Source of the DNA: Mangrovibrevibacter kandeliae
GTDB lineage: Bacteria > Pseudomonadota > Alphaproteobacteria > Rhizobiales > Rhizobiaceae
Assembly (NCBI RefSeq): GCF_024519155.1
Contig: NZ_JANIFJ010000001.1
Span: 248,001 to 312,000, forward strand
Direction of reading: 5' to 3'
Length of the DNA: 64,000 nt
Shown: piece after piece, positions 23,407 to 32,070 of the stretch
Layout: each line of letters starts with the position of its first letter
Numbering within the stretch: the first letter of the stretch is position 1
Position numbers and translations under genes: made by a program
Notes under the pieces: generated by a model
What the model was told of the DNA's origin: nothing
The model's input: only the letters and a program-made list of their open reading frames with translations
Database searches by the model: none

Positions 23407-23930
23407 GCAGCGTCCTCCGCTCGCAACGCGTTCACATAGACTACCGCATCGCCGGCATTGAAACAGCACAGCACGATACGTGCGAAGGCCCCGCACTCTG
23501 CGAGCGCGGCCCTGGCCGCGATCCGCGCCGCGCGATCCTTGGGAAAGCCGTAGATGCCGGTGGAGATCGCGGGGAAGGCGATCGAAGCGAGGCCATGCTC
23601 GCGCGCCAGCGCGAAGCTGTTCCGGTAGGCGGCGGCGAGCAACGCCTCCTCGTTGCGTCCGCCGCCGTGCCAGACCGGGCCGACGGTGTGGATGACGTGG
23701 CGGGCCGGCAGATCATGACCACGCGTGATGCGCGCCTCGCCCGTCGGGCAGCCGCCGATCGACCGGCACTCGGCCAGCAGCCCCGGCCCGGCGGCGCGAT
23801 GGATCGCCCCATCGACCCCGCCGCCGCCGAGCAGGCTCTCGTTCGCGGCATTGACGATGGCGTCGAGCGCGAGGGTCGTGATGTCGCCGGTCACGACCTC
23901 GATGAGAGTCTCCTCCCGCTCGATCCTCAT
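23403..23930 (-). CDS. macro-domain protein (ADP-ribose/O-acetyl-ADP-ribose hydrolase-like)
   Basis: 175 residues, a stand-alone macro domain. Ligand-loop marks: [20 protein letters not shown] (22-41) with the conserved N-A-A-N and the GGGV-D stretch, [18 protein letters not shown], and [20 protein letters not shown]. These are the residues of MacroD/YmdB-type deacetylases, which remove ADP-ribose from proteins or hydrolyse O-acetyl-ADP-ribose. ATGA overlaps couple it to lutA upstream and DUF29 downstream. Its role next to lactate oxidation is unknown. Confidence 0.9.
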   Translation of the reverse strand: MRIEREETLIEVVTGDITTLALDAIVNAANESLLGGGGVDGAIHRAAGPGLLAECRSIGGCPTGEARITRGHDLPARHVIHTVGPVWHGGGRNEEALLAAAYRNSFALAREHGLASIAFPAISTGIYGFPKDRAARIAARAALAECGAFARIVLCCFNAGDAVVYVNALRAEDAA

Positions 23931-24709
23931 AGCCTGCCTCCGATCGGCGGCGTGTCGGTCATGCCGGCCAGGACTTCGGCGACGTGGCGCACCTCGACCG
24001 CGACACCCTCGCGCTTCAGCTTGCCGTCCATGTTCATCAGGCAGCCGAGGTCGCCCGCGAGAAGCAGGTCGGCACCGGTGGCGGCCACCGCCTTCGCCTT
24101 CTTGCCGACCATGGCATTGGAGATGTCGGGATACTTGACGCAGAAGGTCCCGCCGAAGCCGCAGCAGACCTCGGCGTCCTTCAGCTCGACCAGCGTCAGC
24201 CCTTCGATGCTTTCGAGCAGCCGGCGCGGCTGGGCCTTGATGCCGAGCTCGCGCAGCCCCGAGCACGCGTCGTGATAGGTGGCACGCGTCTCCACGCGGG
24301 CCCCGACCTGCGTCACGCCGAGCACGTCCGAGAGGAAGCCGACGAGTTCGTGCACCTTCGCCGAAAAGGCGTCCGCTCGCGGCTCCCACGCGGCGTCACC
24401 GGCGAACAGCTCAGGATAATGCTTCTTCAACATGCCGGCGCAGGAGCCGGAGGGCGCGACGACGTAGTCGTAGCCTTCGAACAACTCGATCACCTGCTCG
24501 GCGATGGTGCGCGCGTCGGCGCGGTCGCCCGAGTTGTAGGCAGGCTGGCCACAGCAAGTCTGCAGGCGCGGGATCTCGACGCGGCAGCCGGCGTCCTTCA
24601 GGAGCTTCACCGTCGCAAAGCCGACGCTCGGCCTGAAGGAGTCGACCAGGCAGGTGACGAACAGGCCGACGCGGGGCCCATCGCGGCTTTCGAGTGTCGC
24701 TTCGCTCAT
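23927..24709 (-). CDS. lutA: lactate utilization protein A (CCG-domain Fe-S protein)
   Basis: 260 residues with two CCG domains: [13 protein letters not shown] near residue 48 and [15 protein letters not shown] near 180, plus [16 protein letters not shown] and [12 protein letters not shown]. Start [20 protein letters not shown] follows GAGAGGAACGGG. It is the first gene of the run lutA - macro - DUF29 - lutB - lutC. The complex oxidises L-lactate in the cytoplasm and passes electrons to the respiratory chain. Divergent from DUF3422, 155 bp away, where the operon promoter should lie. Confidence 0.93.
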   Translation of the reverse strand: MSEATLESRDGPRVGLFVTCLVDSFRPSVGFATVKLLKDAGCRVEIPRLQTCCGQPAYNSGDRADARTIAEQVIELFEGYDYVVAPSGSCAGMLKKHYPELFAGDAAWEPRADAFSAKVHELVGFLSDVLGVTQVGARVETRATYHDACSGLRELGIKAQPRRLLESIEGLTLVELKDAEVCCGFGGTFCVKYPDISNAMVGKKAKAVAATGADLLLAGDLGCLMNMDGKLKREGVAVEVRHVAEVLAGMTDTPPIGGRL

Positions 24710-24864
24710 CCCGTTCCTCTCCCGTCGCCGATCGCCGCTCGTCCCACGGTCGTCGCCGTCCCTTTCTGAGCCGGCCGGCGCCGAAGCGCAAACTGCGGAG
24801 GGCGCTTCCGCCGGCTTCCGGTTCCCGCTAACAGTAAGGCGGGCACCCGATCGGGCGAGGGCTC

Positions 24865-26151
24865 ATGAACGAGATCTCCTGGAGCGGCCGCGCACTGGCG
24901 AGCTTTGCGGCGGACCCGCGCCGGGCGTTCGCGCTCGGCGAGATCCACGCGCGGCCCTATCCGCTCATCGATCCGGCCTCCGCGGTGCTCGAACTTGCCT
25001 TCATGTCGGACGGCGACGGCGACATCGCGCTTCTCACCGACCTTGCCCTGCGCCGTGGCATCGCGCCGCCCGCCGAAAACGCCCGCACCTTCACCCTCAA
25101 TTCGGGCAAGGGACGCCTGCGCTGGGAGCGGCACACCGAGTTCTCGACCTATTCCTGGGCGGGGCCGCCGCCGGAGCGCTTCGGCATGATGGTCGAAGGG
25201 CATCCCTTCGGCGCCGACTTCGCCGCGCCCGGGCCGCTCGTCGCCGGAGTTCATCTCGAGATCCGGCCGCAGGACGACCGGGCGAGCGCCGCACTCGACG
25301 TTTTCGAGCGCTCCAGCCTCTGCGTGTCGGCGGTCGAGCAGGGCCTCGCGCAGGTCGCGACCGACTTCCGCCAGGACGGCGACGGGCTGACCCGGATCCT
25401 CGTCCTCGACGATGGCCTGACGCCCGCGCGGGTGGGCGCGCTCGCCAAGCGGCTGATTGAGATCGAGATCTACCGCACGCTGGCGCTGTTCGGCCTGCCG
25501 CTCGCCCAGGAGGTCGCACCGCGCGTGCGCGCCGTCGAAGACCGGTTCGCAGAGATCACGCAGGAGATGCGGGCGCGCAGCTATGCCAGCCGGGTGCTGC
25601 TCGACGAGATCACCGAAGCCGCGGCCGAAGTCGAGGCCGCCTCCGCCACGGTGCTCTACCGCTTCGGCGCGAGCCGCGCCTATGGCGAGATCGTGCGCGA
25701 GCGCCTCGAGAGCCTTGCCGAGGCGCCGATCGCCGGCTTCGAGAGCTGGAGCGGCTTCCTGCAGCGGCGGGTCGGGCCGGCGCTGCGCACCTGCCGCTCG
25801 CTGGAGGAGCGGCAGATCGCGCTGTCGGAAAAGCTGGCACGGGCGGCGAACCTTCTGCGCACCCGCATCGACGTCGAGCTCGAGCACCAGAACCGCGACC
25901 TCCTCGCCTCGATGAACCGCCGGGCGCAGGTCCAGTTGCGCCTGCAGCAGACGGTGGAGGGCCTCTCGGTCGCGGCGATCGCCTATTACGTCGTCGGTCT
26001 CTTCGGCTATGTCGCCAAAGGCCTCGACCATGACGGGGCGAGCCTCGGCTCGCCGCTGATGATCGCGGGCTTCGTGCCGGTGGCGATCCTCGCCGTCTGG
26101 TTCCTGGTGCATCGCATCCGGCGCAGCCACGGCGAGGACCATCCCGACTGA
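24865..26151 (+). CDS. DUF3422 membrane-anchored protein
   Basis: 428 residues. The opening ALGEIHARPYPLIDPASAV and the segment HTEFSTYSWAGPP are characteristic of DUF3422. A long helical region (220-370) precedes two C-terminal membrane helices (about 370-395 and 400-420) and a short basic tail. Function unknown; the family is mostly proteobacterial. It sits between the divergent lut operon and glcD, 91 bp before glcD, and may be read with either the glc genes or alone. Confidence 0.85.
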   Translation: MNEISWSGRALASFAADPRRAFALGEIHARPYPLIDPASAVLELAFMSDGDGDIALLTDLALRRGIAPPAENARTFTLNSGKGRLRWERHTEFSTYSWAGPPPERFGMMVEGHPFGADFAAPGPLVAGVHLEIRPQDDRASAALDVFERSSLCVSAVEQGLAQVATDFRQDGDGLTRILVLDDGLTPARVGALAKRLIEIEIYRTLALFGLPLAQEVAPRVRAVEDRFAEITQEMRARSYASRVLLDEITEAAAEVEAASATVLYRFGASRAYGEIVRERLESLAEAPIAGFESWSGFLQRRVGPALRTCRSLEERQIALSEKLARAANLLRTRIDVELEHQNRDLLASMNRRAQVQLRLQQTVEGLSVAAIAYYVVGLFGYVAKGLDHDGASLGSPLMIAGFVPVAILAVWFLVHRIRRSHGEDHPD

Positions 26152-26242
26152 CCGTTGCCGCCCGGAGGCCGACCCGCGGGCTTGGCCTTTGCGCCGGGAT
26201 GCGGCAGGGTCTGGCGAACGCACCGCAGGGAGGAGACCTCGG

Positions 26243-27739
26243 ATGGCCGTTGCAATGCCGAAGCCGAGCGCGGCGATCCTGTCGCGCCGTGCCGCGATCG
26301 TCGATGCGCTCAAGGCCATCGTGCCGGGCGAGGGCGTCGTCGACGGCATCACGGGCATGCGGCCCTTCGAAACCGACGGCCTCACGGCCTATCGCCAGCT
26401 GCCGCTGGTGGTGGTGCTGCCGGAGACGGTGGGGCAGGTCGCGGCCGTCCTGCGCTACTGCCACCAGCAAGACATCCCGGTGGTGCCCCGCGGGTCGGGC
26501 ACCTCGCTCTCGGGGGGCGCACTGCCGCTGGAGGACGGCGTCCTCCTGGTGATGTCGCGGTTCAACCGGGTGCTCGACATCGACTTCGACAATCGCTGCG
26601 CCGTGGTGCAGCCGGGCGTCACCAATCTCGGCATCACACGGGCGGTGGAACATCGCGGCTTCTACTATGCGCCCGACCCCTCCTCGCAGATCGCCTGTTC
26701 GATCGGCGGCAACGTCGCGGAGAATTCCGGCGGCGTGCACTGCCTGAAATACGGGCTGACCGCCAACAACGTGCTCGGCGTCGAGTTCGTCACCATCGAG
26801 GGCGAGGTCGTCCGGCTCGGCGGCAAGCACCTCGACGGTGACGGCGGCTACGACCTCCTCGGCCTCATGACCGGATCCGAAGGGCTGCTCGGCGTGGTCA
26901 CCGAGGTGACGGTGCGCATCCTGCAGAAGCCCGAGACCGCGCGCGCCGTCCTGATCGGCTTTCCGAGCTCGGAGGAGGCGGGGGCGTGCGTCGCCGAGAT
27001 CATCGGCAAGGGGATCATCCCGGGCGGCATGGAGATGATGGACCGGCCGGCGATCCACGCGGCGGAGGCCTTCGTCCATGCCGGCTATCCGCTCGACGTC
27101 GAGGCGCTGCTGATCGTCGAGCTGGACGGACCGGGCGCCGAGGTCGATCACCTGCTGGCCGCTGTCGAGGCGATCGGCAACGCCAACGGCGCCGTCACCT
27201 GCCGGGTCTCGCAGTCCGAGGAGGAGCGGGCCGCCTTCTGGGCGGGGCGAAAAGCGGCGTTTCCGGCCGTCGGGCGAATCTCGCCGGATTACTACTGCAT
27301 GGACGGCACCATTCCGCGCAAGGAGCTGCCGCGCGTCCTTGCCGGGATGAAGGCGCTGTCCGAACGCTACGGGCTGGGGGTCGCCAACGTCTTCCACGCC
27401 GGCGACGGCAACCTCCACCCACTGATCCTCTACGACGCCAACAAGGGCGACGAGCTGCATCGGGCCGAAGCCTTCGGCAACGACATCCTGCGGCTCTGCG
27501 TCGAGGTGGGCGGCGTGCTCACCGGCGAGCACGGCGTCGGCGTGGAGAAGCGCGACCTGATGCCGGAGATGTTCTCCGAGGACGACCTGAAGCACCAGCA
27601 GCGGGTGAAGTGCGCCTTCGACGCCAAGCACCTCCTCAATCCCGGCAAGGTCTTTCCGCAGCTCCACCGTTGCGCCGAGCTTGGGCGGATGCATGTTCAC
27701 AAGGGGCAGGTGGCGTTTCCCGAGCTGCCGAGGTTCTAG
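26243..27739 (+). CDS. glcD: glycolate oxidase FAD subunit
   Basis: 498 residues, FAD-linked oxidase of the GlcD/D-lactate dehydrogenase group. FAD-binding motif PRGSGTSLSGGALPL (about 82-96), SSQIACSIGGNVAENSGGVH, YDLLGLMTGSEGLLGVVTEV, and the C-terminal FAD-oxidase domain with HAGDGNLHP and LTGEHGVGVEKRD. It oxidises glycolate (and D-lactate) to glyoxylate with GlcE and GlcF. ATG 26243 follows an excellent GGGAGGAGA; an in-frame start at 26189 is not needed. First gene of the glc run. Confidence 0.94.
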   Translation: MAVAMPKPSAAILSRRAAIVDALKAIVPGEGVVDGITGMRPFETDGLTAYRQLPLVVVLPETVGQVAAVLRYCHQQDIPVVPRGSGTSLSGGALPLEDGVLLVMSRFNRVLDIDFDNRCAVVQPGVTNLGITRAVEHRGFYYAPDPSSQIACSIGGNVAENSGGVHCLKYGLTANNVLGVEFVTIEGEVVRLGGKHLDGDGGYDLLGLMTGSEGLLGVVTEVTVRILQKPETARAVLIGFPSSEEAGACVAEIIGKGIIPGGMEMMDRPAIHAAEAFVHAGYPLDVEALLIVELDGPGAEVDHLLAAVEAIGNANGAVTCRVSQSEEERAAFWAGRKAAFPAVGRISPDYYCMDGTIPRKELPRVLAGMKALSERYGLGVANVFHAGDGNLHPLILYDANKGDELHRAEAFGNDILRLCVEVGGVLTGEHGVGVEKRDLMPEMFSEDDLKHQQRVKCAFDAKHLLNPGKVFPQLHRCAELGRMHVHKGQVAFPELPRF

Positions 27740-27751
27740 CGGAGAGACACC

Positions 27752-28333
27752 ATGAACCAGCACGCCATCGGAGGAAACAGCGAGCGCTGGAATTCGAACA
27801 GGTTCCTGGAGATGGTCGCCACGCGCCCGCGCGAGGAGCGCTGGCAGCTCGTCGACGGCGTGCCTTTCATGATGATGAGTCCTGCGACCGGCAAGCACCA
27901 GAGGATCGTAGCGAACCTCGACCGGCGACTTGCCTCAGCGCTCGAGAGGCATCACCCGCATCTGGACGTCTTGCGCGAGGTCGGCCTTGCTGTCCCGTCG
28001 CATCCCGATTTTCTACCGATCGCCGATCTCGCCATCGTCCCTGCCGACGTCGGGGACACGGTCTATTTCCAGGACTTATACCTCGCGGCCGAAGTGCTAT
28101 CCCCATCGAAGACGCGCGAGGAGATCAGTCGAAAACGCGCCCTCTATGCGGCGGCGCCGACCTGTCTGTACGTCCTCATCATCGCCCAGGCCGACATCGC
28201 GGTGGAGGTCTGGTCTCGCGCCGACGACTGGCAGGGACGGATCTTCCGCAGCCGGGACGACCGGATCGTCCTGCCGGATCTCGGGCTCGACTGCGCCGTG
28301 GCCGATCTCTACGCCCACACCGATCTCGCATGA
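27752..28333 (+). CDS. Uma2-family (DUF820) endonuclease-like protein inside the glc operon
   Basis: 193 residues, restriction-endonuclease fold of the Uma2 family: RWQLVDGVPFMMMSPATGKH, the PIADLAIVPAD motif (acidic catalytic residue), then LAAEVLSPSKTREEISRKRA (E-x-LSPS core) and YAAAPTCLYVLI. Catalytic D and E residues look intact. Uma2 proteins abound in cyanobacteria and occur as scattered copies in alphaproteobacteria; their role is not settled. It starts 12 bp after glcD and its stop overlaps the glcE start by 4 bp. Confidence 0.88.
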   Translation: MNQHAIGGNSERWNSNRFLEMVATRPREERWQLVDGVPFMMMSPATGKHQRIVANLDRRLASALERHHPHLDVLREVGLAVPSHPDFLPIADLAIVPADVGDTVYFQDLYLAAEVLSPSKTREEISRKRALYAAAPTCLYVLIIAQADIAVEVWSRADDWQGRIFRSRDDRIVLPDLGLDCAVADLYAHTDLA

Positions 28334-29562
28334 CGCCGCAGACGACTCCGGCACATCCGGACGCCCTTCGTCCGCAAACGATCGACGACGTGCGCGAGGT
28401 CGTCGCGGCGGCGGTCGCCGCGGAGGAGCCGCTCGCCGTTGAGGGGACCGGAACGAAGCTCGGTCTCGGCCGCCCGGTGCAGGCGGCGCGGACGCTGTCG
28501 TTGGCGCAGCTGTGCGGCGTCACGCTCTACGAGCCGGAGGAGCTCGTGCTGTCCGCACGCGCCGGCACGCCGCTTGCCGAGATCGAGGCGCTGGTCGACG
28601 GGCACGGCCAGCGGCTGGAGTTCGAGCCGATCGACTATGGCCCGCTGCACGGGCTCGAGGCCGGGCAGGGCACGCTCGGCGGTGCGCTCGCCTGCAACCT
28701 CTCCGGCCCGCGCCGCCTGAAGCAGGGCGCCGCCCGCGACCACGTTCTCGGCATCACTGCCGTTTCGGGTCGCGCCGAGGTCTTCAGGTCCGGCGGCCGG
28801 GTGGTGAAGAACGTCACGGGTTACGACCTGTCGAAGGGTCTCGCCGGCTCGTTCGGCACGCTCGCCGTGATGACCGACATCACGATCAAGGTCTTGCCGA
28901 AATGCGAGGCCGAGACGACGCTCGTGTTGCGCGGGCTCGACGACGCGGCCGCGGCGGGTGCGATGGCGGCGGCGATGGGCTCGTCGGCGGAGGTCTCGGG
29001 CGCCGCGCACCTGCCGATGCGGGTGGCCGCGCGCATCGCCGAGGGCGCGCTCGGGCGGGAGGCCGCGACGCTCCTGCGCCTCGAAGGGTTCGGACCGTCG
29101 GTGGCGGCGCGCTCGGCCCATCTCGGCGCGGCGCTGCAGGGGGTGGCGCCGCTGGAGCGATATCAGGGCGCGGCGTCCGCTGCGCTCTGGCGGGACGTCC
29201 GCGACGTCCGGCCGTTCGTCGACGGCACCGACAAGCCGGTCTGGCGCGTCTCGCTCGCGCCGACGCAGGGTCACGAACTGGTCATGCAGTTGCGGATGCA
29301 GGCGGCGATCGACGCCTTCTACGACTGGCAGGGCGGGCTCGTCTGGCTGCGCATGGAAGCGGGCGAGGCGGAGGCGGATCTCGTGCGGGCGACCCTCGCG
29401 CGCCTCGGCGGCGGTCATGCGACGCTGGTGCGGGCAAGCGCAGCGGTGCGGGCCGCGACGTCGGTGTTCCAGCCGCAGCCCGGCCCGCTCGCCGGGCTGA
29501 CCCAGCGGTTGAAGGTGCAGTTCGATCCGAAGGGCGTGCTCAATCCCGGCCGGATGGGGTAG
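28330..29562 (+). CDS. glcE: glycolate oxidase subunit E (FAD-binding)
   Basis: 410 residues. FAD-binding half with KLGLGRPVQAARTLSLAQLC, LSARAGTPLAEIEALV, GQGTLGGALACNLSGPRRLK and GRVVKNVTGYDLSKGLAGSF, all typical of GlcE. The C-terminus LKVQFDPKGVLNPGRMG is the family ending. It forms the membrane-associated glycolate dehydrogenase with GlcD and GlcF. ATG 28330 shares ATGA with the Uma2 stop. The next gene starts 11 bp after its stop. Confidence 0.92.
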   Translation: MTPQTTPAHPDALRPQTIDDVREVVAAAVAAEEPLAVEGTGTKLGLGRPVQAARTLSLAQLCGVTLYEPEELVLSARAGTPLAEIEALVDGHGQRLEFEPIDYGPLHGLEAGQGTLGGALACNLSGPRRLKQGAARDHVLGITAVSGRAEVFRSGGRVVKNVTGYDLSKGLAGSFGTLAVMTDITIKVLPKCEAETTLVLRGLDDAAAAGAMAAAMGSSAEVSGAAHLPMRVAARIAEGALGREAATLLRLEGFGPSVAARSAHLGAALQGVAPLERYQGAASAALWRDVRDVRPFVDGTDKPVWRVSLAPTQGHELVMQLRMQAAIDAFYDWQGGLVWLRMEAGEAEADLVRATLARLGGGHATLVRASAAVRAATSVFQPQPGPLAGLTQRLKVQFDPKGVLNPGRMG

Positions 29563-29573
29563 GGTCGCAACGG

Positions 29574-29804
29574 ATGGGAGACTTCGACATGACAGAGGAC
29601 GAGCTTTTCGAGAGTAAGCCGGGCGTGGTCAGTGGCGCGCTCGTGTTCCGCGGAACGCGCATCCCCGTCGATGCGCTCTTCGAGAATCTGGCGGCCGGAC
29701 TTTCCCTCGACGAGGTCCTGCAAAACTTCCCAGGCATCGGCCGCGAGCGAGCCGAAGCTGCGATCATGGTGGCTGCTCGGGGTCTCCACCGACATGCGGC
29801 ATGA
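29574..29804 (+). CDS. DUF433 antitoxin-like protein
   Basis: 76 residues. DUF433 core: ESKPGVVSGALVFRGTRIPV then LFENLAAGLSLDEVLQNFPG, a small helix-turn-helix-type protein that pairs with DUF5615 in predicted VapBC-like toxin-antitoxin modules. ATG 29574 is used; ATG 29589 is also possible. Its stop overlaps the DUF5615 start by 4 bp. It lies between glcE and glcF. Confidence 0.88.
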   Translation: MGDFDMTEDELFESKPGVVSGALVFRGTRIPVDALFENLAAGLSLDEVLQNFPGIGRERAEAAIMVAARGLHRHAA

Positions 29805-30175
29805 GCCGCGTGCTCCTGGACGAGGGCGTGCCTCGGCTGCTTGCGTCGGCGCTCAACGAGCGCGGTCACCAGGTCGATTATTTCCCAAATGCACTGAAGC
29901 AGATGCCGGATGGCGATTTGCTCGATCATGCGTTGGCGAATGGGTATGACTGTCTGATCACGGCCGACAAGAACATGGCGCACCAACAATCTTTGTCTGG
30001 CCGGCCCATTGCGGTCTTGGTGCTTCCGACCAACAACTGGCCGCGCGTGCGACGCCTTGTCCGTTTCATTGCTACGGCTCTCTTTGATCTTTCGCCCGGC
30101 GAGTTCACCCTAATTGGTGAAGCCGGTACGCTGTCCGCAATCGAAACAGAGCCTGGTTCGGGGACTCGGCCGTAA
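29801..30175 (+). CDS. DUF5615 PIN-like toxin candidate
   Basis: 124 residues. The PIN-like DUF5615 pattern is visible: VLLDEGVPRLLASALNERGH at the start, DLLDHALANGYDCLITADKN in the middle, and VRFIATALFDL toward the end; the acidic residues (D7, E8, D-x-N) are present. Predicted RNase partner of DUF433. Base composition of the last third (about 30040-30140) is lower in GC than the glc genes. Its stop (30173-30175) is one base before glcF ATG 30177, so glcF translation may depend on it. Confidence 0.87.
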   Translation: MSRVLLDEGVPRLLASALNERGHQVDYFPNALKQMPDGDLLDHALANGYDCLITADKNMAHQQSLSGRPIAVLVLPTNNWPRVRRLVRFIATALFDLSPGEFTLIGEAGTLSAIETEPGSGTRP

Positions 30176-30176
30176 G

Positions 30177-31508
30177 ATGCAAACCGCTTTCACCCCCGCC
30201 CAGCTCGACGATCCCGAGACCGCCCATTCGGAAGGGATCATCCGCGCCTGTGTCCATTGCGGCTTCTGCACGGCGACCTGTCCGACCTATGTCACCCTCG
30301 GCAACGAGCTCGACAGCCCGCGCGGCCGCATCTACCTCATCAAGGAGATGCTGGAGAACGACCGGCCGGCAGACGCCGAGACGGTCACCCATCTCGACCG
30401 CTGCCTGTCCTGCCTCGCCTGCATGACCACCTGCCCGTCGGGCGTGAACTACATGCACCTCGTCGATCACGCGCGGGCGCATGTCGAGCGGACCTACAGG
30501 CGCCCGCTTTTCGACCGGATGATCCGTCTGGTGCTCGCCAAGGTCCTGCCGTTCCCCGGACGGTTCCGCGCCGCGCTGCAGATGGCGCGGCTCGGCCGGC
30601 CGCTGGCGCCAATGTTCGACGCGGTCCGCCCGCTGCGCCCGCTCGCCGCGATGCTGCGTCTCGCACCGACCGCGCTGCCGAGGCGAGACAGGGCCGGCAC
30701 CCGCAGGGTGACCGACGGCGCCGTCGCGGCAGGCGCCCGCACGCGCGTGGCGATCCTGCGTGGGTGTGCACAGAGCGTGCTCGACCCGGAGATCAATGCC
30801 GCCACGCTCCGGCTGATGGCCCGGCTCGGCGTCGAGGTCGTGGAGGCGGGCGAGCGCTGCTGCGGAGCGCTGGTCCATCACATGGGCCGCGAGGCGGAGG
30901 CGCTCGACTTCGCTCGCCGGGCGGTGGACGCCTGGTGCGCGCGCGCCGACAACGGGGGGCTCGACGCCATCCTCGTCACCACATCCGGCTGCGGCACCAC
31001 GATCAAGGACTACGGCCACATGCTGCGCCTCGATCCGGCCTATGCCGACAAAGCGGCGCGGGTCTCCGCTCTTGCGAAGGACGTGACCGAGTATCTGGCG
31101 GGGATCGAACTGCCACGGCCGACAGGCGGGGAGGGCCTCGCCGTCGCCTATCACTCCGCCTGTTCAATGCAGCACGGCCAGCGGATCGTGCGCCAGCCGA
31201 AGGCACTGCTGACGGCAGCCGGCTTCGTCGTGCGCGACGTGCCGGAGGGCCATCTGTGCTGCGGCTCGGCCGGCACCTACAACATCCTGCAACCGGAGAT
31301 CGCCACGCGGCTGCGCGATCGCAAGGTGAGGAACATCGAGAGCGTCGCGCCGCAGGTCATCGCCACCGGCAATATCGGCTGCATCACCCAGATCGGCTCC
31401 GGCACGGCGGTTCCCGTCCTGCATACGGTGCAGTTGCTCGACTGGGCCTATGGCGGACCGCGTCCGGCTGCGCTTGATCGGGTCGCAGCGGTCGTCGCCG
31501 CGCCGTGA
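30177..31508 (+). CDS. glcF: glycolate oxidase iron-sulfur subunit
   Basis: 443 residues. Two 4Fe-4S motifs (CVHCGFCTATCPTY from residue 25; CLSCLACMTTCPSG from about 76) and two CCG domains (AGERCCGALVHHMG; GHLCCGSAGTYNILQPEIA near 361). It passes electrons from the GlcD/E flavins to the respiratory chain. Start MQTAFTPAQLDDPE at 30177 is typical of GlcF. Last subunit gene of the run glcD - Uma2 - glcE - DUF433 - DUF5615 - glcF. Confidence 0.94.
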   Translation: MQTAFTPAQLDDPETAHSEGIIRACVHCGFCTATCPTYVTLGNELDSPRGRIYLIKEMLENDRPADAETVTHLDRCLSCLACMTTCPSGVNYMHLVDHARAHVERTYRRPLFDRMIRLVLAKVLPFPGRFRAALQMARLGRPLAPMFDAVRPLRPLAAMLRLAPTALPRRDRAGTRRVTDGAVAAGARTRVAILRGCAQSVLDPEINAATLRLMARLGVEVVEAGERCCGALVHHMGREAEALDFARRAVDAWCARADNGGLDAILVTTSGCGTTIKDYGHMLRLDPAYADKAARVSALAKDVTEYLAGIELPRPTGGEGLAVAYHSACSMQHGQRIVRQPKALLTAAGFVVRDVPEGHLCCGSAGTYNILQPEIATRLRDRKVRNIESVAPQVIATGNIGCITQIGSGTAVPVLHTVQLLDWAYGGPRPAALDRVAAVVAAP

Positions 31509-31561
31509 ACGATTGAAGAGGCAGAGGACTGTCCGACGGGGGTCGCCGCACTCGCGGATAA

Positions 31562-31993
31562 ATGCGTGAGATGCGCCAGAACGAATGGCACCCGATGCTG
31601 AGCACGATCGAAGGTTGGGCGAGGGCGATCAAGCGGGACGTCGTGGCCTTGTGGATCGCCGCCCGTGACCCGAGGACTCCCTGGCTCGCCAAAACCGCCG
31701 CTGCCGCCGTCGCAGCCTACGCGCTCAGCCCGATCGACCTCATCCCAGACGTCATCCCGATCCTCGGCTATGTCGACGAAGCGATCCTGCTGCCTCTCGC
31801 TATCGCGCTGATCGTAAGGATGATTCCCGCCGACCTGATGCAGGCCTATCGCGCCGCCGCCGCCGCCCGCTCGCGGCCCGTCAGCCGGTGGGGCATGATC
31901 GCGATCGTCGGAGTCTGGCTGTTCGCCGGCCTCGCCACCCTCTGGTGGTCCTGGCCGTTCCTGAAGGCCTGCCTTCAGTCCGAGCTGCCATGA
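31562..31993 (+). CDS. DUF1232 (YkvA-like) membrane protein
   Basis: 143 residues. The DUF1232 core ALSPIDLIPDVIPILGYVDE (around residues 57-76) is unmistakable and lies among hydrophobic helices; a second hydrophobic segment (WGMIAIVGVWLFAGLATLWW) is near the C-terminus. Function unknown. Starts 53 bp after glcF. The choice between Met 1, 4 and 12 is not settled by ribosome-site quality. Confidence 0.82.
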   Translation: MREMRQNEWHPMLSTIEGWARAIKRDVVALWIAARDPRTPWLAKTAAAAVAAYALSPIDLIPDVIPILGYVDEAILLPLAIALIVRMIPADLMQAYRAAAAARSRPVSRWGMIAIVGVWLFAGLATLWWSWPFLKACLQSELP

Positions 31994-32027
31994 GCCGATG
32001 GCGCCGGCTCACGGGAGAGAGGCCCGC

Positions 32028-32049
32028 GGGTGCGGGCCTCCAAAGGGCC
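32028..32049 (+). terminator. hairpin between DUF1232 and the L,D-transpeptidase
   Basis: GAGGCCCGC-GGGT-GCGGGCCTC, a perfect 9-bp stem between convergent genes. No T run on either side, so efficiency is uncertain. Confidence 0.45.
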
Positions 32050-32070
32050 AGGCGTGCCCGATCGCTGCGA

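Noticed and set aside
28512-29804. Long open frame of 430 codons running through glcE into DUF433
   Set aside because: Only its last 76 codons are a real gene (DUF433); the rest is a GC-driven shadow of glcE in another frame.
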